A DNA stretch of 64,000 bases from Acorus gramineus (Eukaryota > Streptophyta > Magnoliopsida > Acorales > Acoraceae). Position numbers and translations under genes: made by a program. Location: NCBI GenBank assembly GCA_030737835.1, contig CM060850.1, positions 13,172,249-13,236,248 on the forward strand, in the 5' to 3' direction. Positions 23,551 to 38,100 of the stretch are shown here, in pieces (the stretch's first letter is position 1; the number at the start of each line of letters is the position of its first letter). The notes under the pieces are model-generated. The model had not been told where the DNA came from. It saw only the letters and a list, made by a program, of their open reading frames with translations, and did not search any database.

Positions 23551-24199
23551 TCTGTTGTTGTGTGTATGATATGCATCTCCTCTGGCGTGATACGCTTAGG
23601 ACCCGTTTGGTGTTCATTTTTATTTTCATTTTGCTGGAACATGCGTTTGAAATCTTCTATATTCATACATGACATTACATATAAAATTTCTCATTCCACG
23701 AAATCTATCAGAATTGGATTTCTAAAAATGAATAATTTTCCTTCTGGGCTAGAGTTATCAAATTGACCTTTTTGGTGTTTCTATAAGATCTCTTCTCAAT
23801 GTAGCGATTTTGTATGGTTTGAGCATTTGTTTAGATTTGAATAAATGCAAAACATATGCCTATAATTTCCTTATGAAACTCTAATTCGACGTGACCACGT
23901 GGTGCTATTTCAGGTGGGCCATGTTGGATCTTGCCAGTCCGTCTATCATGCTGAGCACGCTCCTTGACAATTGTATTGGATAAAGCTGTGCTCGGATTAG
24001 GGTTTGACCATCTTGCTTGGAGGTGAGCCCTTGTAGCGTTGTTGTAATAGCTTGAACCCTCTTATCCGGTTTATGCTAATATTTACATGTTTGGATCGCA
24101 GGATATGATAATTTTATGCTATTGAGCTTTTGGTCCTGATTATTCTTGAAGCTTTGCATTTGGTTTCATTTTTAGAAAGCACTTTCAAGGCATATTTGG

Positions 24200-26655
24200 C
24201 TTTTACGCTAAACATATGAAGTCTTCATTTTTTAGTTATATCTCATATAAAATTAGTTTGGCGTCATTTGGAGCTATATTAGAAATTTTATGATTGTTTT
24301 ACAGTTTCTACCCTTAGAAGAAGAAATCGCAAGGTCTTCTGTTTGTCGCTCTTTTTAATATAGTTGGAGGTTTCTTTTGATCTTGGCCTAAACACAGAAG
24401 TTGTAGATATTTTTGTTATCTTTCCAACAGAAATTGAATCATGTGAAATGGACTTTCCTACGAGAAGTTATGCCGGTTAGAGTTGAGGCTGCGCAGAATT
24501 CTAAAGGAGGGCACTTTCGTCATTTGGCGGAATCCAAAGTTTTAAATAATTTGGTGAGTCAGTGGAGGTGGTGTTGGTGATATGTATGAGAGAGAGAGAG
24601 AGAGAGAGTCGCCCGAGACTCTATTTGAAGGGAAAATAAAAAGGGAAAAATTAGGAAAAGTTTCGTGGAGTATTTTTCATGCTATACTAGGTAAGAATTC
24701 TTATTTTTTTCATTGTTATTCTTTGTAGAGGGTTGTCTTATTTTAGTTTTGAATTAAAAATTGTGATTTGGGACTGAGATTTGAATATGTTTTTAAGGAT
24801 GGATATATTAGAATTAGAGAGTTATTTTTATTGTGTTAACTTAGGATTTGCAGTGGGGATATCCAATGTGTTTTAGGAGAACTGAAAATCTCTTGATTAT
24901 TAGGGTTATTTTTCGTATCTGATTGAGATTATATTTTTATCAGTGGGTTTCTTTCTGCTTGGTTTAAGAGCTGGAATAGGGTGAGTCCAGTTTGAGGTTA
25001 TGAATTGCGAGGTAACCCGATCGATGTTGGTTTGTCTCGTACCATTCCATGTTGTATTGTTGTAAGTAACTTGTTATCTGCTTGTTCCATTCCATTCCAC
25101 ACTTTATTGATGTTGTCGCCTTCGACCGCTTTTCTTGATCTTGTGGTTGTTCGAGATTCTGAATATTCTTATTATTGATCAATTTATTCCTGAAATATTC
25201 ACTGTTGATATTTGTTTCCTTGTTAATCATTATTACTATTTGGTTGTTGAGATTGAAGGTTCATTATTATTTCAGTTATATCTTGAGAGTGTGCATTACT
25301 GATTCTCCTGAACCTATAATTGACTTGTGAGTACTGTGAGCTGTCTATGACCATGTTGTTTACATTCTAATTATTCGATTTGTCTCTATGATCAGTCTGA
25401 TTGTGTTGTCCGACCATAGAGCCTTATGATGTGCTTGTGCCTTGTTGTGTGCATGGGGGTGGATGATCATGGACCTCACATCTTGGGCTCCTTAGTGCGC
25501 ATGAGTATGTACAGGGTCTAGTAGGGGGGCGGGAGAATATCTTACCGTGCCTGGACAGCGAGGGGCTAGGTAGTGATGTTGCGGTGGACGTTCCGAGGGC
25601 CACGCGCGAGGTTTTAATTGTGGATGTCTCAGACGACGGGGTGGCCAAGATGGGGGTCTTGGAGATGGTCATCCCTATGCACACTGGACAGAGTTTGTTA
25701 TTTTCCTATTCGTTGAGCGTTGTGGACTTTTCGAGTGGTCATAACAAGTGTTAGTGATATGAGTAGTATTTGATGTGATATTAGGGCCACAACGAGAGTC
25801 AATGATATGATTGGTATTCTTTTGATTGATGTGATATTAGTGCATCTCCTTCCTAATATGATGTGTCATTTCAGAGTATCTTCTCTCAGTCCATTGGTGA
25901 TGCACCTCGAGATATTTGTTGATATTACCAGTTGTGACGTGTTAGGTCGTGTATTCATTCTTGGTTCATTGGTGAGTTTATCAACAATGTTATTTCTTTT
26001 CTCTGTTGGTAATCATATAGTGGTTTCATTTGGTATTTATTATTTGGCCTCATGTTTATTGAGATGGTTGAGTTGGTATTCCATTCTATTTGAGCTTCAC
26101 CTTTGGTTTAATCATGCGTGGAATGTCGATGTTACTTACTGAGCATCTTTCGCTCACTCTATTTTATTTTTCCTATTTTGCAGAGTAGAGGCGGGGGTTT
26201 CTGGGCGTTGACTTTATCTTCTTTTGGTGTCACGTCCGGTTGGTGATAGGTATATATATATATAGATGTGTGTATTTTTTATGTTGTGGATTTGTATATG
26301 ATTATTTTGGTAGAGGCTAGTCTAGTGAATTATGCTTATGTTAAAATGCTTTGTATATATGGATGACTGTATATGAGGTGTATTAGATGCTCTGTTGACT
26401 GCTTAAACTTTTCTGGGCATGTTGTGATATAGGTGATTATGTATATGATTGATAAAATGTTGTATCACAGTTGCGCAGCGGAAGATTTATATAGGTGATT
26501 ATATATATCTTGATGATTATATGTTATCTTAGGGTTGTTATCATATTTGATTATATAGGGTGGATATTTCGATGTAAAAAGAAAAAAAATGGTGAGTTTT
26601 GAAGCACGTGACATGCTCGTGCCGATGTTTTGGACATAGGTCGTCATAGTTGGTT
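24200..26655 (+). mobile_element. Degenerate LTR-like stretch with primer-binding-site-like sequence
   Basis: Long non-coding stretch with an LTR-typical block: TTACTGAGCATCTTTCGCTC, a pyrimidine-rich run, TTTTGCAGAGTAGAGGCGG, then a CGTCC...TTGGTGATAG segment. Near its right end GGTCGTCATAG is followed by TTGGTTTCAGAG, close to the TGGTATCAGAG primer-binding site for initiator tRNA-Met. A second CGGGCCGTCACAG follows near 26697. No internal gag-pol remains. The left end is not resolved. A 111-codon open frame at 25807-26142 is not a recognisable protein. Confidence 0.4.
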
Positions 26656-26839
26656 TCAGAGATTAGGTGGTGTGCACATGTCGACGGTTTGGGACACGGG
26701 CCGTCACAGTTGTCATCGAGGGATCGGACTCGCAACTAACCTTTGGACACCTCGGGCCACAACCCTGGTTTGTGTCCTCCCCTCAAAAGGTCGTATGTGC
26801 TCCTCTACTCACGTAGCTGATTGATCTTCCTTGGGTCAT

Positions 26840-27480
26840 TTAGGCTAATCAGGCTACCCATTGACTTGTTTATGAATGACACATGTCGTGTCCGAAACTC
26901 AATTTTCTCTCTACACTAAAAAAATGGAATAAATAGTAGGGTATATATAACATTAAATAATTTTATATATTTTTAATGTAAATGAAGTAACAATTACAAG
27001 CGAAATTGTAAAACATTATGCCCCCGTTTGGTTTGAGAATAGGCTTAGAATAAGTGAGAATTAATCAGAATAATCTTAAAATGGGTGTTTGAAAGGTTGT
27101 AATAAATGAGAATCTTTATGTCAGAATTATCTGATATATGAATTTCAGCCAACCCATCGAATTAAGTTATTTAAAGTTATTCAACTCAAAAGAATATGTG
27201 AACCCACTGTCAAATCAACTGTCATCACCTTTTATAAATCAGCTGTCATCATTTTTTCACATTTTATAAATCCTTATGCACACTTTATTCACATTTTATT
27301 CAAACAACAAAAACTTTTTTATTACATTTTTTAACAAAAATAATTCGAAACACAATCAAATAAAAAATAATTTTATTTTTATTTATAATACTAAAATAAT
27401 TATAACCCTCATCGTAACTTAATAATCTGTCCCTGATAATATTCATGGAGGCTTTGGAGGGGCTTTTTAGTAAAATATAT
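26840..27480. mobile_element. Tourist-like repeat copy upstream of VIR
   Basis: From about 27020 (CCCCCGTTTGGTTTGAGAA) to ~27440, with the family blocks CAAATCAACTGTCATCACC, TTTTATAAATCCTTATGCAC, TTATTCACATTTTATTCAAA and CAACAAAAAC. Right end degraded. It ends ~300 bases before the VIR start codon and so may overlap the VIR promoter. Confidence 0.5.
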
Positions 27481-27734
27481 TAAATATGTGTCTCCGATCC
27501 CAAGCTCAACCCGACTCGTCCGACTCCAACTCGCAAAAACCCTAGCGCGATCAAAACGATCTCGAAATCAAAATCGATCGATCCTTCCCACTCCCAAAGA
27601 AAAAGAAAAAAACACGCATATCTGCTTCTGTTCTTCTAAAGTTTCTCCCTCTTCAGACTTCGGACCTTCCTTTTCCTTCTCGGGATCTCTTTCATGGCTT
27701 ATTCTCTCCGCAGTTGAGAGAGAGAGAGAAAGAG

Positions 27735-30700
27735 ATGAGTCGTCCGGAGCCCTGTGTACTCTTCGCGCAGTCGTTCGTCCATTCCCAACTCGGCGAGTAC
27801 GTCGACGAGGTCAGCCCCCCATTCTCTCTATACTTGGTCTCTATTTCTTTTAAAAAATTTGTTCTTTTTTTTTTTTTTGCAATTACAGTCACGCATTTGA
27901 TTCTGTCATTGTTTTCCTTCTTTGTGGACGTTGAATTGCTCTATAGAATAAAAGGCGACATTTTTAGGGTTTTGCAGACAGTCTGTGCTCGCAAGTTTCA
28001 TCTTTGGGTAAACTGAATGTGCTTTGCTTCTCTTTTGATTTTTTGAAGGTAATATTTGAGGAGCCAATTGTGATAACGGCTTGCGAGATACTCGAGCAGA
28101 ATGCATCCCCATCGGCTTCTACGGTCACACTTGTTGGGTATGGTGAATTCTGTTTAAGTGCTTGGATTCATGTTATACGAGGAATAATTGTTGATTGCAT
28201 TGTGTGAATGAGATGATCAAGGACTTAATTGGAACCAATTGTTGAAAATTGATTTTACAAAACTTATGACTCAATTGGGACCAATTGTAGAAAATTGATT
28301 TATGGAAATTTACTGTTTTTGAAGCTCCTTTTCTCTAGCTTTTCTGCACAAAAGTCAAAACTCGGAAGCTTTGAGCTAGAATTGCTAGACCACTGTTTTG
28401 AACTGTCCATTAATAGGTTCAAGTGTGGTCTAAAAAGCCTACTCATCCAATTCGATGGTCAGGAAGTATTTTAGTTTATGCGGAAAATCACTAAAAGTGA
28501 TTTAATTATTAGATTACTTACTGGGTCTCACATCAGATTTGACATTTGAGATGCAGTGATCTATATCCCTATTGAAAGATTGGACTATCTTGTAGCATTG
28601 ACTTACAAAAACCAGCAAAGGAAGTTTGAAGACCAGTTCTTAGTACCTGATTCCTTATACTGGTTAAGAAGCATCATCTGAAGTCTGCATGACACTTGAA
28701 CAAGATTTTTTTTTTAAAGGTGGGAATTCTACATTAATATCAGGTACAGTTTTGGAAATAAAGCTAATGCAAAATAAAACAACAGTAAAAAAGGGGAAGG
28801 GCCCCCCTATGCTACAATTGACTTGTTTATGTTTCCAAAGGTCTCCTGTTGCAGCACATAGACCATCTGCATCAGCCTATCACCTCCGATCATCCTTGTG
28901 AAAATCTTATTGCTTGTACCCCAACCATATTCTTTGCCCAGTCCTTAACAAAACAAATGGAGGACTCCCATTGATTCTCATCATATGGGATATCACCTTT
29001 GAAAATAACATCATTCGTGAAGAGCCATATTGCCCAACAACTCGCTAGAATGCAAATTGTGACGCCTTTGCTTTTGCTCTCCTATCCCCATTTTTTTCAA
29101 CTCTCCTCCTGTCTTCCTCATATCCCCTAGAGAGGTTAAATTTTTCAGATTGACCACCTCGCCCAACCTCGTCCACAACTCTTTTGCAAAGTGACATTTG
29201 CAAAATAGATGACAGATGGTGAAAGGCATATGATGCGCATTGGTGTCTCTGTGTCTGAAATTGAAAAGAGGGATTTCTCATCAAAAGCTGTTACAACTTG
29301 TCAACAAGAGATTCCCTCATCTTTTTGGGATTGCGGTTAACAAGGAAGGATCGATGGAGCAGTTTTGGGAGGTGGATCCATCAAGGGGTCATTGATTTAT
29401 TCAGACGAGATGCAATCTTTGTGAGGAAGAGGAGGAGATGTTCTTTGCACTTCTTCGTGAGCTTCAGCCGATGGTCTTGTCAGGCGTGAGGGAGGACAAG
29501 CTGACTTATTTGTTAGACGCTATGTGTGGTGGATGAGGAACAAGCCCTGTCATGCAGCTACATTAGGAAAATTTGAGGAGTTTTGGAGGCCCAAAATATC
29601 GTTGAAAGTCAAATTCTTTCTATGGCTCATGTTTCAGGGGAAATTTCTCACCAAGATGCACAATACGAAATGGGCACCGGATGAGGACCCTTCGTGTCTA
29701 ATGTGCAGGGAAGGAGAGTAGTCCACTTCCCATATCATGATTGAGTGTCCAATTGCCAAACTGATTTGGCACCACCTTAAGGAGATACCAGGGTTAGAGA
29801 TCAGATTCACGTCTCTTGATGGGTTATGGTAGGCAGGGAAGAAACTCTGTGCCCGTGGTGACAAGACCGCGAAAGGCAAAGTGTCTCAAGGTTACGTGGG
29901 TTCTTTGGCTCTCCCGCGACCATTTTCTCTTCAGGGGTACCTCAGTATATGTAGAGAATGTCGGGGAGATGATTGTGCATTTCATTAAGGAATGGAACGT
30001 CTCCTTTGCAGGTGCAAGAAGGATTCTTGTTGTTGAGAGGAGATTAATCAATGAGGGGTAATTTGTGTGGTTTGTTGCCTTATCTAGAGTCATAGTAGAC
30101 TTCTCTTCTACTAGTGACTCTTAAGTGCGAACCGAGCTTTGAGAAAGTCTGGCACTCCCCTCTCTGTAAAGGATGATCAAGGATCAAATCCTGGGGCCAC
30201 CAATTTTCAAAAAAGAAAAAGAGATCTCTTTAAAAAAATCTGTTAAGAAGAGATCACCTGTTCGAGCACTAATCGCAGCAAAGCATAAAGAATTTGGGGT
30301 GCTAAAGTTTTTTTTTTAAAGTTCAAGGTTTCATGTGGTTGGTATTTCAAGAAGAGTGACGACTTGTATGTTCAGAGCAAAATGGGCTCATGGCAATCAT
30401 ACAGATTTCCTTTTTTTTTTGCAATGAAGAAATTGAAAAAGTTGAACATTTAATGTGTGATTGTATATTTGCAAGAAATTTGTTGTTAGCACTTGGTTCT
30501 GCGGTGGAGAGGATTGCTGATATAAAAGGCTTGAACGATCTTTGGGAAGTGGGGAAAAATGATGAAAAAGGGGGACAGGTGCTTCAAAGCCAGGGTGACA
30601 CAGTTACTGGTTCCTGCAGGTTGTTGGGCAATTTGGCTGTTCAAGGGATGTTTCCTATATTTTGAAAACATTTGGGATATCTCTATATGTTCTATCAAGG

Positions 30701-32072
30701 ATTGGGCAGTTTGCTGAGTAGGGGCTCAGTCAGTCTCATAAATGGAAGTCTGGTATAGTGGAGTAGATTATTTTTGCTGTTGCTTTAATTGGTTTGCTCG
30801 TTATCATTATTGGATTGCTGGTCTGTATTTTCTTAGTTTTTGTTATCTTTTCCTTTATTTTTTGTAAGGTAAGTTTCCTTTTGTCCTGCACTATTGGGTA
30901 GCAATTAGTAGAAATCCATCTGCTATACCGATCCCTTTCTCTTTGGTTTTGTTTTGGAGCTGTACGAATAAATTTTAGTGGTAGAGTACCTACCGTTTTT
31001 TTTATTTTTTGGAAATAAGGTAGTTAGTCTACCAATTCCATTCAAAAGAATGAGAAAGATTACAGACCTAAGGTGGCCGAAAGCCAAACTAGCACCCAAA
31101 AGAGTTCCAAAATAAGGCGAAATAAACAAAAACAGAACAATATGTGGAAAGCAAAATGAAATGTTATAAAAAGTGCAGTAGATGCGGTCATTTAAAAAAG
31201 ATGCGGTTTTAAAGGTCTAATTCTAATAGTTGTCCGCTCACTAAATTCACAGTATGCGTAATAGTTATTAAAATGCATACATTCTGCTTAATATCAGTAT
31301 ATATTTGAGTGAACCATATTCATACCCTTGTAAAATAACGGGTTAAAATTTATTAGAGTTGTCATGTGCAGGGCCACTTCACCGCCTTCATTTGCTCTGG
31401 AGGTTTTTGTTCGATGTGAGGGGGAACCCCGGTTTAGGCGCCTTTGCCAACCTTTCCTGTATTCTCATTCATCATCAAATGTTTTGGAAGTCGAGGTACA
31501 CTAACTTTATGCCTCATTGTTATTATGTTCAATGTTTTTTCTCTTGTGCAATTTTTTTTAACGAAAGGTAGGAGCTTCTCATTAAGTAAAGAAAATCCCT
31601 CCTTTCTGTTTTTGTGCGAGGAGTTTTCTTATTTTAATGAGAAATCCTAGCTTTTAATAAAAAAAGGTAACAAAACCCCTCAAATAAACAAAGATGAAAC
31701 AAAAATGGGATTACAAAGACAGCCCCATCAAAGAAATAGTGTCATTCAACATTTAAAAACTCTCAAATGATGTAGGCTAGGATCTCCTTCCTATGACAAT
31801 GGACGCATTTTGCAAACTTGATTTACATGCCACGTATTTTTGCATGGTCTGAATATCAGAATGCATCATTTCATATTCTTTAAGCGGAGAATCCCCAAGC
31901 CATACATCGTGCCAAAATCGGATTGCCTCCACTTCCCCTTCCTATCGAATGGTCTTGGAGATCCTGTCCACTCTGTCTAAAATGTCATTCCATGGACGTG
32001 AGGTGCTGCAAGAGCATCTCAGACATCTGTCTGCAAGGAGGCCGTTGCATCTCTGCATCTCTCTCTCTCTTT

Positions 32073-32107
<35 letters not shown>

Positions 32108-35100
32108 CGTCATAATAGATTCAGATCCTTGAGCCACCTCCATAACCACTCACATAAGAGAAAAACATTCATGTCTTTCTGTTACTGCAAACACACAGCC
32201 CTTTCACCAGTTGCATGCTAGATATTGAGGATGCCCACCCCCTGTCCTGTTATTGCAAACACATTCCTTTCACCAGTTGCATTGCAAGCAAATGGCGTGT
32301 GTTGTTGAGCATTATTTTAGCATACGTCATAGGATTCACTGAACATAATCTGTGCTGTCACTTTTTTACTGATGCTTCATTACATCAATTTAGTGGTAGA
32401 AATATTGCATTAGATCTTAGTGTTCAACATCCTTGCTATCTCTGCCTGAGAATTTAGGGAAAATTATTTCTTTTTCTTATTATATGGATACATCTGTACT
32501 TGAATTTCAATTCTCTCCCAGGGTGACAGTATAAACATTGCACAATCAATTTTGAAAATGACACAAGAAAGAGAATTTTCTTTGTTGTTCGTCCAATATT
32601 AGGTTTGTCTAGATGAGAGCAATTTAGATGCACCTGCCTGCTGTTTGATGCCGATTTCTGATTGGGTCTTCCTCGTTTTTTTTTTTTTAAATGTAGGTGA
32701 GAGTACACTACTTGTAATTCAATAGTTCATGAGAACTCCAAAAATACCCGCCCTGGGAGAGGGGGGGGGGGGGTGTTAAAGACTTAAAGCCAAACCTCGA
32801 GCAATAGGAAAAAACAAAAAAATGCCGCTATCTCAAATATCCTGACTGGACGTGCATGCCTGCAAATCTGAGAGAATGAGTTGCCGTCTTGTCATTTATT
32901 AGAATAAAGATGAATCAATCATTGAATAATGTGGAGGAGCCATTATTTACATTGTTGTCTTCTTGAGTATTACTTTGCTTCAACCCTGAAAATTTGGCAC
33001 TGAATACTGCACTGTTGCTGTTTTTCCTGACTTGTTTCTTCATTTTTGAGATTCTTTATACAGTTTTGCTATTACTATATGGTTTTCTGACTTGTTTCAT
33101 TTTTTTATTATGTGTATGAAATGCTCTTTAATCTTTGATGCAGCCTGTTGTTTCAAATCATTTGGTTGTTCGGGGAACCTACCGCAGCCTTACACTAGTG
33201 GTCTATGGTAACACTGCGGAGGATCTAGGACAATTTAACATTGAAGTTGATTTTGGTTGCTCTGGGGCGAACCTACCTTGTTCTCCTTCGGAGGAACAAC
33301 TTGAAGACCTACCTCCTGTATTTCGGATGACTAAGTTGACATTTGAGGAGTCTATATGTTATTTGAAGTCACTGTCTCTTGCGGCTCCCAAACTAGATCT
33401 CTCAGTTGGAATGAAACAGTTTCTTCAGCTTGTTCTAAAGATTTGTCAGATTCCTGAACAAGTTGATGAAGTTTATAAAATAATAAGCACTGTTGTTTCA
33501 GCAGTATCTTCCATTGTCACGACTGGTTTATGTAGCACCACATTCACTCAGGAAATGGATAATCTGTTGCAGCCAGTGGATGAAAGGAATACATCACAGC
33601 CTTGTCCTGATGTTCTTCTGAACGCTAAAAATGCGCTTCTTCTGCTCTATAAAACTCTTCAAAATGCATCAGGGAATGTGCCAACTGATCTACTAGGAGA
33701 AGAAATTATAATAGAGTCTGAGGATGAATTGGCTACTACTCAAGCCCTGATTGATATGTTAAATCAATATTTTCCTTATAAAGGGAATACTTCATCCGTT
33801 GGGAATGCATTGGTTTGCCAGGTGCTTTTTTATAATTTTTTTGAGACCATGCCCCTGCTTCAACATTGTTTACATCACTGTCATTGAACAGACTTTTGTA
33901 AACTTCCTTTTGTACTGTTTAACCTGTGTTTATAATGTAATTCATTTGCAGAACAAGTACAACATCTTAGGATTGAGTGTGGTTCTCCTCTTGTGCTCTG
34001 CCAGGGAAGGTTGTTCTTGCTTTGTTAATAGTGGTGGAATGGAGCATATTATTAATATTTTCAGCCATGAGATTCAGAGATCTACAGTCATTCCATTGAT
34101 GCTTCTTGCAATTGTTGAGCAAGCTACAAGGCATGCTAGTGGATGTGAAGGATTTCTGGGGTGGTGGCCTCGTGAAGATGAGAATGTGCCGGTTGGCAGG
34201 AGTGATGGTTATAATATCATACTTAAACTGTTGTTGCAAAAACAGCGCCATGATGTTGCATCTCTTGCAACCTGTATCCTTCACCGCTTGCGTTTATACG
34301 AAATTGCTTCCAGATATGAGGTTTGTGGGTACTCGGTGGAATACTAGCCTGTTTGCATATATCTTAATCTGTGCAGTTCTCACTAGTATTAAAAATCTTG
34401 CAGTTCGCAGTTCTCTCTGCTCTCGCAGATCCATCATCTGATTGCACAAATCCAAGTGACAGATTAAGTTCCCTTTTTTACTCAAATTCTCAACTTAAAA
34501 AACTTTCGGTTAGTTTTTTGTTTCAATTCTGGTAGTTGGTTCTCTTGCCTAGTTTTTTGTGATGTTGAGTTTTGTATTTTCTTCTTCACTGCAGAAATTG
34601 TTAAATGTACGTGGTCCAGTTGAAGATCCATCACCAGGGGCCTGTGGAAAGAAGCTATCAGATCTTGGTCAAGCAGAAGGAATGCTATCTTACAGAGCAA
34701 CAGTTGACTTAATTGCTTCGTCTAAGTATCGTTTTGTGAGCAGGGATGTCGATGCTCATCTGTTGACACTTCTGAAGGTCAGACTAATGATATGCTAATC
34801 CTTTCAGAATGAAGAATTTAGCACAATAGCAGACCATGATTGTCAATTAAACAAATTAAGTAGGCTCTATGTTAAATTGATATAGCAGAATCAATCTTCC
34901 TATTAGCATCAGGTATCTGAATGCAGGTACAGTTGCTAATCATGGACTAGTTACGCTATAATGCTTGCATGATGTGTAAAGATTTTTTTTTATAAAAGAT
35001 CTTATAATTGGAGAGGGTAGAAACTTTTTGCATTATTTAGTGCAATCTAGAATTGCAATTTCATATCTTATGAAAGTTGGGGAGTATAGTTGAAAAAATC

Positions 35101-38100
35101 TTTACTTTGTGAAACAGACGCCGAATGTTCGTACTCCTGGTCAGTTCAATTTTGCATGATTACACTTAGAATTAAAGTTATTCCAGGTTATTCTACCCAA
35201 AGAATATGTGGGCCTACTATCAAATCAACTGTCATCACACCTGTTAAATCAACTGTCATTATTTTTTCAGCTTTTATAAATCCTTATTCACACTTTATTC
35301 ACATTTTATCCAAACAACAAAAAAAACTTTATTTTTACGTTTTCCAATGAGTATAATTCAAAACTCAACCAAACACAAAATCACTTATTCCACTCTTATA
35401 CCCGCTTATGCTAGTATAACTGTATACCTCTGAATAATAAGTCTTATTATGTATCTAAACATGGGCTAAGGATGAGGGACTGGATCTCTATATTTGATTG
35501 TGATTTAGTTGTTCACTTTTGGCGAGTTGATGGAGTGGTAGACCAGTGGGCAGTGCAACTGTTTCACGTCCTACTGAGTACTGACTAGACACCTCCTTTT
35601 GATCAAGGATTTTTGGCCATGGACACATTTTGGGTTTGATGGTGGTGATACATGTGTTTTTTTTTTTATGTTTTGTTTGGGAGAGGAGGGGATGATTTGT
35701 AGCCTGATATTCCTATCGTTAGATGATTGACTAGTGTTTATTCATGTGCTTTGTCATATTTAAAGAGAGTATTTTCATTTTCTTTTAGTAGAATATTGTA
35801 TGCACCGTGTGGCACTGTAGCTGGTATACTGCATGTCTGCATGCAACCTTTAAAAAGAGAATATGGTACATGCAATTAAAGGAGGGTTCAAAAATACCTG
35901 TTAGGAGGGTGAGCATGTTAATTATTTATTTATTTATTATTTTTATGAAAGATAGGAGAGTCTTATTAAAAAGAAACCCCTGAATAGAAGGAGACGAGGG
36001 ATGTCCTTACACAAGTTAACTTTTTCAACCTCTTGAATAGTTGGATAGGTATAGTGCATAAGCATTTGAAATATATAAAGTGAGTTTGTGGAGGTTTAGA
36101 ACCCTTAGCCCATGTTTGGATTTAGAATATCATGAGGGGGAATCGAATTGTTATTCAGGCTGAATGACGATTTTTGTACTTATAGTATATGCTTTTTGGT
36201 TGATTTTATTTTGGGTGGATAGGAAATTTGTTCTATTGTTATTTGGATGGAATTGATTATGATTGGAGTAATAATAGAATAAGAGAGAGAAAAATATATA
36301 TTGACAAATTCACTATTTTGTTTTATTGTAATTGTAATAATAGAATAAGATGAATACAACAATGCCTGTAACTTCTAAAATGTCTTGAATACTCGGATGG
36401 AACCGGTGCTTAAGCATTTGAAATATTATACGTTCGAGTATCATGGATGAATTTCTGGAGGTTTAAAACCCTTAGCCCCTGTTATCAGTTTACATCTATG
36501 GTACAATGTTAATGGGTTGTGTTGCTTACATTTCAAATTTTTTGGTATGACCCTGGGGTGGCTTATATAGCATCTGGAAATTATGAATGTCTTTCAAAAC
36601 AGGAGAGGGGATTTCTTCCACTGTCTGCTGCTTTACTGTCATCCTCTACACTACGATCAGCAATTGGAAGCACGGTGGAGCTTTTAGTTGAAATAGCTGC
36701 ATCGGTTGAGTCTATAATTCTCTCTCTTCTTGCCTGCCGCTCAGGTATTCCTGCTGTCTCTATCCTCATTTTTTTTTTTTTGGGATGTGGGAGTGGGATA
36801 GGGTTGGTTGGTTATGTTAATCTAACCTGGTCTCTGTCATAGGCTTAATTTTCCTTCTGCTCCAGCCTGAAGCTACTGCAACAGTAATATATTCACTGCA
36901 AGGAAATGAAGATTTCAGTAAGGAAGAGAGTGTTCCTCTCAGATATGCGACTGCTTTGATATCAAAAGGATTCATGTGTCATCCACAAGAAGTCAGGATG
37001 ATAATTGAACTCCATCTTAGAGTGGTTTGTACTTCTACTTCTTGTTAAATGCTGCTATTAATTCTTTTCTTAATGATCTGACTGGATGTGGCCATTTGTG
37101 GCATTTTTACGTACAGGGGAACACCATTGATCGTTTGCTTTCTGCAACTTCTTACTCGGAAGATTTTCTATGGATTCTTTTGGAGCTTTGTGCTCTTTCA
37201 AGGTATTCAGTGACTTTATTTTATGTGCTTTCAGTTAGATACGTGTTTGGATTTCTATATGTTATAAAATCGTCATTTGCAGATCTGAAACTGGACGTCA
37301 GGCATTATTGGTTCCAGGAACTTTTCCTGAGGTATTTCTATCAAATAGTTGTTTTTTTCTTAGTACATTTTTGGTCACACAAGTAAATATTACTTATCTC
37401 TACTTTTTCCGAAAAGAATCAATTGAAGAGGTGGGTTTTCTGAAACTAGGTTGGAAATTTGTTATAATTGAATGAAGTAGGCCCTTAAGCTTGTTCCCCT
37501 CTTTTTTTATTGCGATTTACAAATTCCATCTCTTTCATGGTCAACTAGGCATGAGGATTCAAATGTACCTTTCAAATAGTCAGGCTAATGGTTGGTCATA
37601 TGTTGCGGGCCGAAGCAAAATATTTTGCTGTTGGCATGCAATAGAGTTTGAGATGCAATAATGAGTTTGCATTGTATGGCATGACACATTTGATTACTAT
37701 TAGTTGCAGTGATTCATTCTGCATTCAAAGTGCTCCAATGTAAGTTATTTGCATCAAGATTTAACTGTAGAATTATTTGTTATTTGTTGTTGCTCTTACA
37801 CACACCTACATTCAAAATAATCATCTGCATCTGAATTTATGTGCAGATTATTTATCATTAGTTAGTGTTCCAACTTCTATACATCACACACCATATCTTT
37901 TGATTGTTCTGTAGGCAGTGTCATTACTCATTGAAGCATTACAGTCATTCAAGGAGTTGGAACTAATGGCTTCAAGCACAGGTATGCTATTAGTTGACAC
38001 TTTACAACCAATTATAGTATCCTGTTTGATTGCAAGGATAATGAAATCTTAGGCCATATTTAAAAACAGCATGCTCATTGTTTGTGGGGTGATTGGGAAT

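Noticed and set aside
25807..26142. 111-codon open frame in the LTR-like stretch
   Set aside because: Hydrophobic, no recognisable motif, inside repeat DNA; no support as a gene.
33967..34284. 105-codon minus-strand open frame under VIR exon 5
   Set aside because: Exact shadow of a conserved coding exon.
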